A stretch of DNA of 64,000 bases. Origin: Devosia rhodophyticola (GTDB lineage Bacteria > Pseudomonadota > Alphaproteobacteria > Rhizobiales > Devosiaceae). Shown here in pieces: positions 49,581 to 59,477 of the stretch. The notes beneath the pieces are model-generated. The model searched no databases, was not told the origin of the DNA, and was given only the letters and a program-made list of their open reading frames with translations. Position 1 is the stretch's first letter, and each line of letters begins with the position of its first letter. The stretch lies in contig NZ_CP118247.1 of assembly GCF_028816475.1 (NCBI RefSeq), forward strand, positions 682,001 through 746,000, in the 5' to 3' direction. The position numbers were made by a program, and so were the translations under genes.

Positions 49581-52460
49581 CTAGCGGGCCATCTGGGCGT
49601 TGAGCTGCTTGGAAAACTCCGACGCCGACATGGCCGCGCCAAAGGCAAAACCCTGCGCATAGCGGCAATTAAGTTGGCGCAGCCGCTCGATCTCATCCAG
49701 CGTTTCCACCCCCTCTGCGACCACAAGAAGGTCCAGGTCGTTGGCGAGCGCAACCACGGCACGAATGATCGGCACCTGGGTCGGCGATGCGCCGTCGGCG
49801 TCAATCTGGACGAAATCGGCCGGTATCTTGATGGTATCGAACGGGAAGCGGTGAAGGTAGCTCAATGAGGAATGGCCGGTGCCGAAATCATCAAGCGCCA
49901 ATCCCAGACCCAGATTGCGCAAGGCTTCGAGCATGAAGGCCGAGTGCTCGGGGTTGGTCATGATCTGGGATTCGGTCAGCTCCATTTTCAAATGCCCGGC
50001 GATTCCCGGATTTTGCTGCACAAGGATCCGGATATCATTGAGCAGGGTTTCGGTGGCCAGTTGGGTTGGCGACATATTGACCGAAATGAAAAAGCTTTCG
50101 GGCAGGTTGCGCATCTGATGCAACCAGTCGCGCGTATGATAGGCGGCCTGTTCAAAGGCTATCCGACCCAGCGTTTCAATCTGGCCTGACCGCTCGGCCA
50201 GCGCGATGAATTCTTCGGGTGGCACGATGCCACGGGTGGGATGATTCCAGCGCATCAGCGCTTCGGCACCGGCAATCTGGCCAGTAACGATGTCCATGAT
50301 CGGTTGGAACTGAACCTGCAATTCGCCCTGTTTCATGCCGCGTTCGAGGTCTTCCTCATTGGCGCGGTTATAGGCCGAGATCGAACGGGCCGACGCGCGA
50401 TAGGCTTCGATCCGATCCCCGCCCAAACGCTTGGCGTAATACATCGCCAGTTCCGCATCGCGCAAAACGTCAGCGGCGGTCGCGGGATTGCTGTCGTAAA
50501 TCGTCACACCAATTGACGCGGACAGGGCCAAATCACGGTCGCCGAAATTGAATGGCGCCTTGAGTGCCTTGCGAATTTGTTCGGCAGTATCGGCGATCTT
50601 GGCGGCGGCGTGTTCGGACGACAGGATCACAGCGAACTGATCGCCACCAATGCGCGCTACGGTATCGAGTGGACGCATGATCCGGCTGATCCGGCGCGAA
50701 ACGGCCAGCAGTACGCTGTCAGCGGCAGAGTGGCCGACGCGTTCCTCAAGCTCCATGAAACGGTCGATATCGATCAGGAAAACGGCGGGTTTGACCCCGT
50801 TTGGAGTGCGGGCGCGCACCAGCGCGCGTTCGAGCCTGTCGAGAAACAATTGCTTGTTGGGCAGGCCGGTCAAACTGTCATGGACAGCGTCATGCAACAG
50901 GCGCGCCCGCGAGGCGCGATCCTCGGTAACATCCTGCAGCGTGCCCACGATTCGATTGACCTGGCCGTCGCCACCCAGCACGGGTTTGACCCGCATGCGG
51001 AACGAGCGGTAGTTGCCGTCGTGACCGGCAATGCGCATGTCCGAGGACACCTTGCCGCGCCGCAGCTCCACCAGCGTATCAAACGCTGTGCGAAATCTAT
51101 CCCGATCTTCAGGATGGACACGGTCGAGCCAACGCTTGATGGCACCCCGCAGAGCGCCGCGCTTTTCGCCTAACCGCGTCGCCAGTTCGTCACTGACCGA
51201 TACGCGGTCGCGTTCGATATTCCAGTCAAAGACAAAATCTCCCGAACCGGTCAGCGCCAGCGCCCGTCGTTCCACTTCAGACAGCGTCCCAATGGAGACC
51301 TGTCCCTCGGAAAACGCGTGCTGGACCGCAGTAAACCCCAGCAACATCACAACCAGCACCAGACCGCCTGCCACAGCAGGCTGAGCAATATCGTTGGAGA
51401 CACGCCCGGTAATGACCAGCCAGCTATAAAACAGCCAGGCGATGATAATGATCCAGGTGGGGACCAGCAAGACGGCGCGATCGTACCCGCGCACGGCGAG
51501 CAATATGATCAGGACCAGACCCGATGCCCCCAACAACGCCAGCACCAGCCGGGAGATGGTTGCAGCAATGGCCGGCTGGAAAAACGCAAAGGCAAACAGG
51601 GCCAGAAACAGGGCGGCCAGGCCCAACGCCAAATGGATGAAGCGCAAATGCCATCGGTGCAAATTGAGATAGATGAACAAAAAGCCTGCAAGCGTTGTGG
51701 CAATACCGGCTTCCGAAGCGGCCCGGATCGGCTGCATCGCCCCGCTTGATAGGCCCAGCAATCTTCCCAGCACACTGAAGTCGATCAGCAGGTAGATCAG
51801 TACCGCCCAGGCAAATGCCGCCGTTGCGGGGAAGACGCCACGCCCCTTGACCACAAACATGATGGTCAAAAATACGGCCGCCAGTGAAGCGATCCCCAGC
51901 ACCACACCGCGAAACAGTGTGAATGAATTTACATAGTCGCGATAGGCATTGGGTTGCCAGAGATAGACCTCAGGCAATTGGTCCGAGGCGAGTTCGGCAA
52001 CCAGCGTAACGGTGGCGCCGGGGTCAATGGTTATCTCGAAAACATCAGCTTCGCTGTCAGCGAGCCGCACTGGCCTGATACCGGCACTTGGCGTCAGGGC
52101 CGTTATTCGGTCATTGCCAAGGTCGGGTTGAAATATGCCCGAGCCGGGCAATCTGAAAAAGGGGGCAACGAGCAGGCGCTCAATTTGCTGGTCGCTGTCA
52201 TTGCGTAGCGCCAGCAACGCCCAGCCGGGATCAGTGCCAGGCTGGCTGGCGAGTACTTCAATGCGTCGGATAATGCCGTCTTCGCCGGGGGCTGTAGACA
52301 ATTGCACGCGCCCGCCATCACCCGGACGCAGTTCGACAACGCCGGTCAGATTGACCGCGTTCACATCCTCGGGGACCGAAATAACCTCAAGAGCCGTGGC
52401 CTGTACGATGGTGGCCAACCCAAGCGTTATGAACACCACGAGAGCAATTAAATGACGCAT
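49581..52460 (-). CDS. 7TM sensor PAS-GGDEF-EAL protein
   Basis: About 959 residues from ATG 52460. Signal peptide, then an extracytoplasmic DISM-like domain (about 25-180), seven membrane helices (about 185-395), a PAS-like region (about 400-515), a GGDEF domain with GGDQF near residue 604 and an EAL domain with EALMRW near 733. An RPLD I-site lies five residues before GGDQF. The EAL side keeps EAL, NMSP, E of LTES, DDFGTG and EGVET, but has KIP where KID is usual. It is probably a cyclic-di-GMP phosphodiesterase with a regulatory GGDEF domain. Not interrupted. Confidence 0.85.
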   Translation of the reverse strand: MRHLIALVVFITLGLATIVQATALEVISVPEDVNAVNLTGVVELRPGDGGRVQLSTAPGEDGIIRRIEVLASQPGTDPGWALLALRNDSDQQIERLLVAPFFRLPGSGIFQPDLGNDRITALTPSAGIRPVRLADSEADVFEITIDPGATVTLVAELASDQLPEVYLWQPNAYRDYVNSFTLFRGVVLGIASLAAVFLTIMFVVKGRGVFPATAAFAWAVLIYLLIDFSVLGRLLGLSSGAMQPIRAASEAGIATTLAGFLFIYLNLHRWHLRFIHLALGLAALFLALFAFAFFQPAIAATISRLVLALLGASGLVLIILLAVRGYDRAVLLVPTWIIIIAWLFYSWLVITGRVSNDIAQPAVAGGLVLVVMLLGFTAVQHAFSEGQVSIGTLSEVERRALALTGSGDFVFDWNIERDRVSVSDELATRLGEKRGALRGAIKRWLDRVHPEDRDRFRTAFDTLVELRRGKVSSDMRIAGHDGNYRSFRMRVKPVLGGDGQVNRIVGTLQDVTEDRASRARLLHDAVHDSLTGLPNKQLFLDRLERALVRARTPNGVKPAVFLIDIDRFMELEERVGHSAADSVLLAVSRRISRIMRPLDTVARIGGDQFAVILSSEHAAAKIADTAEQIRKALKAPFNFGDRDLALSASIGVTIYDSNPATAADVLRDAELAMYYAKRLGGDRIEAYRASARSISAYNRANEEDLERGMKQGELQVQFQPIMDIVTGQIAGAEALMRWNHPTRGIVPPEEFIALAERSGQIETLGRIAFEQAAYHTRDWLHQMRNLPESFFISVNMSPTQLATETLLNDIRILVQQNPGIAGHLKMELTESQIMTNPEHSAFMLEALRNLGLGLALDDFGTGHSSLSYLHRFPFDTIKIPADFVQIDADGASPTQVPIIRAVVALANDLDLLVVAEGVETLDEIERLRQLNCRYAQGFAFGAAMSASEFSKQLNAQMAR

Positions 52461-52633
52461 TAGGGGCGAATATATCCTGCGGTGGGCTTCACTGTGACGG
52501 TGCCGCGAACCCATACGCGACCCTGTGCCCCGCTGCCGGAGCCGTCCTTTGGTAACGGGGTTTGCCAGTATCGACAAGCATCAGTTGGTGTGGCCAAAAT
52601 ACAACTCTTAAATATGCAATGGTTCCTTCTGGC

Positions 52634-53236
52634 TCAGCGTCGATAGCGGAATCCCTCATAGCGCTCGCGCGTCAGCCCGAACAGGATGTGGTCGGCCCAG
52701 CGGCCGTCAATCTGAAGGTAATTTTCGGCGTAGCCCTCTTCGGCAAAACCGTTTTTCTCCAGAACCCGGCGCGACGCCATATTGCCCGGCAGAAAAGCGG
52801 CGTGCACGCGATGAAGGTCCAGCGTATTGAAAACATAAGGCAAAGTGGTGGCAACGGCCTCGGTCATTAACCCTTGGCCCGCATAATTCTGGCCCATCCA
52901 ATAGCCGAGATTGCATTGCTGGGCGGCGCGGCGGCGCACATTGGACACGGTTATGCCACCAACCAGTCTTTCGTGCGGTGAGGCGGGTAAGAAAATGAAG
53001 AACGAATAATCGGACCCCTCATCGGCCTCCTGACGAGCGCGCTTTACCCGGGCAGCATAAACGCGCTGTGCCAGATCAGCTTCCGTCCATCGTGGCTCGA
53101 AGGGGCGCAGAAAATCTCGACTTTGTAGTCGCAATTGGTACCAGGCGGCATAATCAGAATATGACGGCGGGCGCAACAATACCTGCTTGCCGCGCAGGAA
53201 CGGCGTCTTGTCCGCTGTGAGCCACGACCAAGCCAT
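52634..53236 (-). CDS. GNAT family N-acetyltransferase (RimJ-like)
   Basis: About 200 residues. The acetyl-CoA-binding region is LGYWMGQNYAGQGLMTEAVATTLPYVFNTLDL; FLPGNMASRRVLEKNGFAEEGYAENYLQIDGRW is typical of RimJ/RimL ribosomal-protein acetyltransferases. ATG 53236 is preferred over the GTG two codons earlier. It lies 48 bases after the M16 gene on the same strand. Confidence 0.88.
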   Translation of the reverse strand: MAWSWLTADKTPFLRGKQVLLRPPSYSDYAAWYQLRLQSRDFLRPFEPRWTEADLAQRVYAARVKRARQEADEGSDYSFFIFLPASPHERLVGGITVSNVRRRAAQQCNLGYWMGQNYAGQGLMTEAVATTLPYVFNTLDLHRVHAAFLPGNMASRRVLEKNGFAEEGYAENYLQIDGRWADHILFGLTRERYEGFRYRR

Positions 53237-53284
53237 CAGCACACCGGCATGCTGCAGATATTTGTCGTCTCGATCATTTGCCGC

Positions 53285-54547
53285 TTACCGCTTGATCTGT
53301 TCGCCAATTGCTTTGACATCGGCCAGGTTATCAATTGGACCGATTCCGGCCAACGAAATATCGCCGGACATGAAAATCTGCTGGGCGACGTCCTTGACCC
53401 GCTGTGCGGTGACGCGATTGATGCGGTCAACGGTTTCAAGCATCGGGATGGGGCGGCCCCATAATATCTGCTGCCGCGCCAACTGCCCGGCACGCGCCGA
53501 GGGGCTTTCAAGCGACATCAAAAGCCCGGCCCGAATCTGGTTGCGAACCCGCACCACTTCCTCGTCGGTGATGGTTTCAGTGGCGCGACGCAACTCGTCA
53601 ACCAACACGGGCATCAGATCACCGACCTCGTCCTCGCCGGTTGCGGCAGCAACGCCAAAAACGCCGCTGTCGGCAAAGGCCCAGTGGAAGGCGTAAACCG
53701 AATAGCATAGCCCGCGCTTTTCGCGCACTTCCTGAAACAGGCGCGAACTCATGCCGCCCCCAAGAATGGAAGCCAGAATTTGCGCGGCATAAAAGCCGTC
53801 CGAATTATAGGCCCGCCCCTCGAACCCGAGAACGATATGGGCCTGCTCATGATCTGAAAACAACCGCTCCTGACCACCTTTATATTCAGCCCCTTGTGGT
53901 GCTGGAGAGCCATTTGGCTTGAGATCGGCAAAGCGATTTTCGGCCACCCGCACCAATTGGTCGTGATCAACATTGCCGGCGGCGGCCATCACCATATGGT
54001 CCCCGACATAGTTGCGGTTCATATATTTGCGGATGGTTTCAGGCTTGAACTCGCGCACCGATTCAACTGTGCCCAAAATGGTGCGCCCGATAGGCTGATC
54101 GGGAAAGGCGGCTTCCTGAAACAGGTCAAACACGTGATCGTCGGGATTATCGCGCGCCGCGCCGATCTCTTGCACGATTACCTGCTGTTCGCGCTCAAGC
54201 TCACGCTCGTCAAACAGCGAATTTTGCAGAATATCGGAAAGGATATCGGCGGCCAGCACCACATCCTCCTTGAGCACGCGGGCAAAATAGCCGGTGTGCT
54301 CGATGGACGTTGCCGCATTCAGGTCGCCACCGACATTTTCAATGGCTTCGGCGATTTCAAGCGCCGTGCGCGACTGCGTGCCCTTGAATGCCATGTGCTC
54401 GAGCAGATGGGAAATTCCGTGCTCGCTCTTCCGTTCCGAGCGGGCCCCGGCCTTGACCCAAACGCCTAAGGAGGCGCTTTCCAGATGCGGCATGTCGTCG
54501 GTGAGGACGACCACGCCATTGGCGAGGGTTGTTGATCTTACGCTCAC
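53285..54547 (-). CDS. M16 family zinc metallopeptidase (processing-protease-like)
   Basis: About 420 residues. The inverted zinc motif HxxEH is HLLEH in GISHLLEHMAFKGT, with the third ligand Glu about 75 residues on (EREQQVIVQEIG). GTG 54547 is the start: GAGGAGGAAAGA precedes it directly, and upstream in-frame residues are unlike the family. Alphaproteobacterial relatives resemble mitochondrial processing peptidase beta subunit. It follows thrC by 62 bases, a conserved pairing. Confidence 0.92.
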   Translation of the reverse strand: MSVRSTTLANGVVVLTDDMPHLESASLGVWVKAGARSERKSEHGISHLLEHMAFKGTQSRTALEIAEAIENVGGDLNAATSIEHTGYFARVLKEDVVLAADILSDILQNSLFDERELEREQQVIVQEIGAARDNPDDHVFDLFQEAAFPDQPIGRTILGTVESVREFKPETIRKYMNRNYVGDHMVMAAAGNVDHDQLVRVAENRFADLKPNGSPAPQGAEYKGGQERLFSDHEQAHIVLGFEGRAYNSDGFYAAQILASILGGGMSSRLFQEVREKRGLCYSVYAFHWAFADSGVFGVAAATGEDEVGDLMPVLVDELRRATETITDEEVVRVRNQIRAGLLMSLESPSARAGQLARQQILWGRPIPMLETVDRINRVTAQRVKDVAQQIFMSGDISLAGIGPIDNLADVKAIGEQIKR

Positions 54548-54609
54548 TCTTTCCTCCTCGCACCTGCCCTTGGATGGGCCTTGGCACAACCTTGTTACAC
54601 ACGCCCGTC

Positions 54610-56001
54610 TCAGACGCGCGTGCGCGCCGTGATAAAATCTTCGACTGCTTTGTGGTCGTTGGCAAGAACGCTAAGACGTTCAGGACGCTCGTGCAAATCA
54701 GCCAACCAGTCGGGCAGTGGCGGTTCGAACCCCATGGCTTGCTTGACGGCATCAGGAAATTTGGCCGGGTGGGCGGTCGCCAAGGTAATCATGGGCACCA
54801 GAGGATCGCGCAATTGCTGAGCAACCTCTACCCCGACCGCCGTATGGGGATCGAGCGTATAGCCATTTTCCCTGGCAATTTTCGCAATCGTTGTCTTGGT
54901 CATGGGTTCGTCGCTGGTGGCGGCGGAAAACTCGCTACGAATGGAGGCGATGGTCTTTTCCGGCAAGGCAAAACCGCCCGACTGCTTAAGGCTATCCATC
55001 ATCGCCAACACGGCTTTGGCATCGTGCCCCGAGGCTTCAAACAGCAACCGCTCGAAGTTGGACGAAATTTCAATATCCATTGATGGACTGATGGTGGGAT
55101 GAACCCCGGCCATTTCGTAGCGTCCCGACGACAGGGTTCGCGCGAGAATATCATTGGCATTGGTGGCAATGATCAGTCGATCAATGGGCAGACCCATGCG
55201 TTTGGCGGCGTAACCGGCAAAGATATCGCCAAAATTGCCGGTAGGCACGGTGAAGGACACCTTGCGCACCGGGCCGCCCAGCGACACGGCCGCAGTGAAA
55301 TAGTAGACGATTTGGGCAACAATCCGCCCCCAATTGATCGAATTGACCCCCGACAACCGCACCTGGTCGCGGAACGGATGATTGTTGAACATCGCCTTGA
55401 CGATGTTCTGGCAGTCATCAAACGTGCCCTGGAGCGCGATGTTATGCACATTGGCGTCGAGCACCGTACTCATTTGCAGCCGCTGGACGGGCGAGGTGCG
55501 TCCCTGTGGGTGCAGGATAAAGATATCGGTGGTGTCGCGCCCTTTGAAGGCCTCAATAGCGGCCGAACCAGTGTCGCCCGAGGTTGCCCCAACGATCGTG
55601 GCGCGTAATCCGCGTTCGGCCAGAATATGATCCATCACCCGGCTGAGGAACTGCATGGCGACGTCCTTGAACGCCAGTGTCGGGCCATGAAAAAGTTCCA
55701 ACAGGAAGTGATTGGGTTCGAGTTCCACCAACGGGGCGACCGATTTATGGCGGAACGAGAAATAGGCCTCGTCAATGATGGTCTTGAGAGCATCCGCACC
55801 AATATCATCACCGACAAACCGCGAGATGACGGCAAAAGCCACGTCGGCGTAAGGTTTGCCGGAAAAATCGGCTATTTCCTCTGTACTGAACTGGGGCCAC
55901 TGGCGCGGCACATAAAGCCCACCGTCGGCCGCCAGCCCTGCCAGAACCGCATCCGAAAAACCGAGCACGGGCGCCTGGCCACGCGTAGATACAAACTGCA
56001 T
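54610..56001 (-). CDS. thrC: Threonine synthase
   Basis: PLP enzyme converting O-phosphohomoserine to threonine, 463 residues. The PLP lysine is in GPTLAFKDVAMQFLSRV. MQFVSTRGQAPVLGFSDAVLAGLA and VPTGNFGDIFAGYAAKRMG are family blocks. It follows surf1 by 68 bases. Confidence 0.96.
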   Translation of the reverse strand: MQFVSTRGQAPVLGFSDAVLAGLAADGGLYVPRQWPQFSTEEIADFSGKPYADVAFAVISRFVGDDIGADALKTIIDEAYFSFRHKSVAPLVELEPNHFLLELFHGPTLAFKDVAMQFLSRVMDHILAERGLRATIVGATSGDTGSAAIEAFKGRDTTDIFILHPQGRTSPVQRLQMSTVLDANVHNIALQGTFDDCQNIVKAMFNNHPFRDQVRLSGVNSINWGRIVAQIVYYFTAAVSLGGPVRKVSFTVPTGNFGDIFAGYAAKRMGLPIDRLIIATNANDILARTLSSGRYEMAGVHPTISPSMDIEISSNFERLLFEASGHDAKAVLAMMDSLKQSGGFALPEKTIASIRSEFSAATSDEPMTKTTIAKIARENGYTLDPHTAVGVEVAQQLRDPLVPMITLATAHPAKFPDAVKQAMGFEPPLPDWLADLHERPERLSVLANDHKAVEDFITARTRV

Positions 56002-56069
56002 TGAGGGAATTTGCCCTTTTGAATTGTGTGCAAACTAGTCAAAGCACGGCCCGACCGCAAGTTCTGCGC

Positions 56070-56837
56070 TCAGATGGCCGCTGTCCCTTTCGGCCGCCGC
56101 TGCCGCCATAGCCAGAATAGCAGCATGACCGGTGCTACAATGGCAAAGCCATACCAGGTCAAAGCGTAACCAAAGTGGTTATTGGGAAATTCAACGACCG
56201 TACGTCCACCCAGCGGCAAAGTACCGTCGGCCCCGACGGGCAGATCGAGATAAAATGGCGCGACAGGGGCCAGCCCCTTATCCACCATGGCGGCCATTCG
56301 GGCGGGATCTCGGACCCAATCGATCCGGTCATCCGCGTTGGCTTGCGGGGTAAACATGCTGACACCGGCGCTGGGTCGGGCAACGCCCTCGATGGTAACC
56401 ATGCCCGCAGGCGTTGCCGGATCATTGGCGTATTGGTCCGCGACCGCCTCGGGGACAAACCCGCGATTGACGAATACCGAACCGCCCCCGGCCAGTTTGA
56501 GCGGTGTCATGATCCAATAGCCGGGGCCAGAAATGTTGCCGCTGCCATTTTCAAGGCTGGTAAAGACCCGCACCGTCTGGTCTGGCCGATAGGTTCCGGT
56601 CGCCTGCAAAGGCACAAAATTGAGCGCGCCGATATCGAGCGCCGCCCATTGCTCTGGCGCGGGAAGCGGTTTGGCGGGTTGATGCAGACGCGCTTCAACC
56701 GCTGCCACCAACGCCTCTTTTTCACCCAATCGATGCATTTGCCAGTTGCCCAGAAACACAAAAACAATTGTCAGGGTCAGCATGAGCGCAACGAACGCCC
56801 ATTGTTTGAAAGTTAGAGCGGACCGGGCTGCGGGCAA
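56070..56837 (-). CDS. SURF1 family cytochrome oxidase assembly protein
   Basis: 255 residues with a helix at each end (AFVALMLTLTIVFVFLGNWQ and WYGFAIVAPVMLLFWLW) and a periplasmic domain between, as in Surf1, which helps insert heme a into subunit I. The start is TTG at 56837: no ATG exists before the first helix, and CAGGA lies upstream. The conserved VNRGFVP and NNHFGYALTWYGFA motifs are present. Confidence 0.92.
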   Translation of the reverse strand: MPAARSALTFKQWAFVALMLTLTIVFVFLGNWQMHRLGEKEALVAAVEARLHQPAKPLPAPEQWAALDIGALNFVPLQATGTYRPDQTVRVFTSLENGSGNISGPGYWIMTPLKLAGGGSVFVNRGFVPEAVADQYANDPATPAGMVTIEGVARPSAGVSMFTPQANADDRIDWVRDPARMAAMVDKGLAPVAPFYLDLPVGADGTLPLGGRTVVEFPNNHFGYALTWYGFAIVAPVMLLFWLWRQRRPKGTAAI

Positions 56838-56851
56838 TTTTGTGTCCTGTC

Positions 56852-56883
56852 AAAAAGTCGGGGCGCGGCTGATGCCGCGCCCC
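56852..56883 (-). terminator. Intrinsic terminator/attenuator between coxC and surf1
   Basis: On the minus strand GGGGCGCGG (56883-56875) pairs with CCGCGCCCC (56868-56860), followed by GAC and five T residues (56856-56852). It lies 20 bases past the coxC stop and 15 before surf1, within what is otherwise a same-strand cluster. Confidence 0.75.
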
Positions 56884-56903
56884 GCAAAACTCATAACCTC
56901 AGA

Positions 56904-57743
56904 TCAGCCGTGGCTAAGCGGAACGCCCCAGCTGCCCCAAACATAGATCGAGGCAAACAGGAACAGCCAGACCACGTCAACAAAGTGCCAGTACCAGGCA
57001 GCAAATTCAAAGCCGAGATGTTTTTCCGGGGTGAACTGGCCCTTGATGGCGCGGATGAGGCACACGGCCAAAAAGATCGTACCGATGATCACATGGGCGC
57101 CATGGAAGCCGGTAGCCATGAAGAAAGTGGCGCCATACATGTCACCCGAGAACGAGAACCCGGCTTCGGAATATTCGGCGAACTGAACAAAGCTGAACAG
57201 CACACCCAGCGCAATAGTTAGCGCCAGACCCCATTTGAGGCCACGGCGATCACCTTCGAGCAACGCATGGTGGGCCCAGGTAACGGTTGTGCCCGAAGTC
57301 AGCAGGATCAGCGTATTGAACAGGGGCAGGTGGAACGGGTCAAACAACTCGACGCCCATTGGCGGCCACGTGCCACCAGTGGCTGCGACGCGAGCATATT
57401 GCTCAACATCATCGAGGCGGAAGAAGCCGTCGAAATAGGCCCAGAACCATGCCAGGAAGAACATGACCTCGGAGGAAATGAACAGGATCATCCCATAACG
57501 GTGGTGCATCTGCACGACCGGGGTGTGATCAAGACCGTTGTTGGATTCTTTGACGACGTCTGACCACCACGCATAAAATGTATAGAGCACGCCGGCCAGG
57601 CCAATGAAGAAAACCCATGGCGTCCAGTGGTGCATCCAGGCAACGCCGCCGATCGCCATGATGAGTACCGAAACGGAACCGACAAATGGCCAGGGGCTGG
57701 GTTGTACTAAATGATAGTCGTGATTCTTGGCTATCGCGGCCAT
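56904..57743 (-). CDS. coxC: Cytochrome c oxidase subunit III
   Basis: Seven-helix subunit of the aa3-type terminal oxidase, 279 residues. Characteristic stretches are HRYGMILFISSEVMFFLAWFWAYF, LNTLILLTSGTTVTWAHHAL-like (here FNTLILLTSGTTVTWAHHAL) and MATGFHGAHVIIGTIFL, ending in FVDVVWLFLFASIYVWG. Follows ctaG by two bases. Confidence 0.96.
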   Translation of the reverse strand: MAAIAKNHDYHLVQPSPWPFVGSVSVLIMAIGGVAWMHHWTPWVFFIGLAGVLYTFYAWWSDVVKESNNGLDHTPVVQMHHRYGMILFISSEVMFFLAWFWAYFDGFFRLDDVEQYARVAATGGTWPPMGVELFDPFHLPLFNTLILLTSGTTVTWAHHALLEGDRRGLKWGLALTIALGVLFSFVQFAEYSEAGFSFSGDMYGATFFMATGFHGAHVIIGTIFLAVCLIRAIKGQFTPEKHLGFEFAAWYWHFVDVVWLFLFASIYVWGSWGVPLSHG

Positions 57744-57745
57744 GG

Positions 57746-58297
57746 TCAGCTTCCCTCGTTATCTGAAGCGTAGAAAGTATAGGACAGGGTAATGTCCTTG
57801 ATCGTGTCCAAATCCTGATTTTTATCAAGATCCGGATCGACAAAGAACACTACCGGCATCTGGACGGTTTCACCCGGCTGCAGGGTCTGCTCGGTAAAGC
57901 AGAAGCACTGGATCTTGTTGAAATAAGATCCGGCGATTTCAGGCGAAACATTATAGATCGCGTGGCCGGTGACCACCTTGTCGCTCAGGTTGGTCGCAAC
58001 AAAATTGATTGTGTCGACGGCCCCCACCTTGTCGGTTATCGGGCGCGCGGGCACAACTTTCCACGGCAAGCCATTATCGACATTAGAGTCGAACCGCACA
58101 GTCATCTCGCGCGCAATTGCGCCCTTGGGATTGTCGGTCGCTTCGCGCGTGGTGCCGCCGTAGCCAGTTGCCGAGCAAAAAATCTGATAAAGCGGCACGG
58201 CTGCATAGGCGACGCCGATCATCCCCAGGACCGTACCGGTCAACGCATATGCGATCCAGCTGTTGCGGTCGCGTGAAATCAGGCCACTCAATGCCAC
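57746..58297 (-). CDS. ctaG: Cytochrome c oxidase assembly protein CtaG (Cox11)
   Basis: Delivers copper to the CuB site of subunit I. 183 residues: one N-terminal membrane helix, then a periplasmic beta domain with the copper motif CFCF in YFNKIQCFCFTEQTL. VPLYQIFCSATGYGGTT and PVVFFVDPDL are typical. Two bases after coxF. Confidence 0.95.
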   Translation of the reverse strand: MALSGLISRDRNSWIAYALTGTVLGMIGVAYAAVPLYQIFCSATGYGGTTREATDNPKGAIAREMTVRFDSNVDNGLPWKVVPARPITDKVGAVDTINFVATNLSDKVVTGHAIYNVSPEIAGSYFNKIQCFCFTEQTLQPGETVQMPVVFFVDPDLDKNQDLDTIKDITLSYTFYASDNEGS

Positions 58298-58299
58298 GG

Positions 58300-58482
58300 C
58301 TATATCGTCCGATCGAAAACGGCTGGCCCCATTTTGACGATGGTCAGCGCATAAAAAATAATTACCAGTGCCGCCAGGACCAACGCCAATGCAATCGAGC
58401 GGCGGCGTCGCGTCCGCGCACGCGCTGCAGCAACCTCAGGACTTTCGGTGGGGACCGAACGCAGTTCGTCAGGTGCACTCAT
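58300..58482 (-). CDS. coxF: Small cytochrome oxidase operon protein CoxF
   Basis: 60-residue product with an Arg-rich N-terminal half and one membrane helix ([24 protein letters not shown]), as in the CoxF proteins between ctaB and ctaG in Rhizobiales. Its ATG overlaps the ctaB stop (ATGA). The role is presumed to be in oxidase assembly from context. Confidence 0.8.
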   Translation of the reverse strand: MSAPDELRSVPTESPEVAAARARTRRRRSIALALVLAALVIIFYALTIVKMGPAVFDRTI

Positions 58483-59429
58483 GATACAAAGCCTCCAAAT
58501 CGCATCAACAGATTGTCGGCAAGTAGTCCGAGATATACCACGAACAAATAGCTGAGCGAAAAAGTGAACAGACCACGCGCTGCCTTCCGCATCTCAACGC
58601 TCTCAGTGGTGCGATACAGCTTTACGGCAAAATAGAGGAACAACGCCCCAGTCACGACCGCAATGGCGGTATAAAGCCAGCCTGAAAAACCCAGGATGGA
58701 TGGAACCAGGGCGGCGACGGCCAGAAGCGCCGAGTAGACAAGGATTTGCAGTTTTGTGGACTTTTCGCCTGCAACATTAGGCATCATCGGAATGCCGGCT
58801 GCGCCATAGTCACTTTGCTTATAGAGTGCCAGCGCCCAGAAGTGGGGTGGGGTCCACAAAAAGGTTATCAAAAAAAGCGCCAGACTTTCGGGCGGCACAG
58901 TACCCGTGACGGCTGCCCAGCCCACAATCGGCGGAAAGGCACCCGCAGCACCACCGATGACGATGTTTTGCGCGGTCGAGCGCTTCAACCACATCGTATA
59001 GATAACGGCGTAAAAGAAAATGGTGAAGGCCAGAAGGCCTGCAGCCACCCAATTGGCGGCCAGACCCAGCAAGCCGACCGAAAATGCCGACAGCACGACG
59101 CCAAATACCAGCACTTCACCGCGGCTGATCCTGCCAGCGGGGATGGGGCGGTTTTTTGTTCGGCTCATGATGGCGTCGATATCGCTATCGTACCACATGT
59201 TCAGGGCACCCGATGCCCCTGCCCCGATGGCGATGCACAGGATCGAAATGACCGCTATAACGGGATGAATGACACCCGGCGCGACAACCAGACCGACAAA
59301 GGCCGTGAACACCACCAGCGACATGACGCGCGGCTTGAGCAGAGCGACATAGTCCTCCACGCGAGCCTCGGCGGTCGTGCCGATTGGGTTGTCACTGTTG
59401 TCGATATAGGCCACTCGGGACTCTTTCAT
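58479..59429 (-). CDS. ctaB: Protoheme IX farnesyltransferase
   Basis: Converts heme B to heme O for the oxidase. UbiA prenyltransferase fold, about 316 residues, roughly nine helices. The first Asp-rich motif is [19 protein letters not shown] and the second [18 protein letters not shown] 59429 ([10 protein letters not shown]) is preferred over upstream in-frame codons; the spacing to coxA is 48 bases. Confidence 0.94.
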   Translation of the reverse strand: MKESRVAYIDNSDNPIGTTAEARVEDYVALLKPRVMSLVVFTAFVGLVVAPGVIHPVIAVISILCIAIGAGASGALNMWYDSDIDAIMSRTKNRPIPAGRISRGEVLVFGVVLSAFSVGLLGLAANWVAAGLLAFTIFFYAVIYTMWLKRSTAQNIVIGGAAGAFPPIVGWAAVTGTVPPESLALFLITFLWTPPHFWALALYKQSDYGAAGIPMMPNVAGEKSTKLQILVYSALLAVAALVPSILGFSGWLYTAIAVVTGALFLYFAVKLYRTTESVEMRKAARGLFTFSLSYLFVVYLGLLADNLLMRFGGFVS

Positions 59430-59477
59430 TGTTGCCAGGAGGCCGCGCAAACGCGGCTTCCCTATTTGGTCTTGGCC

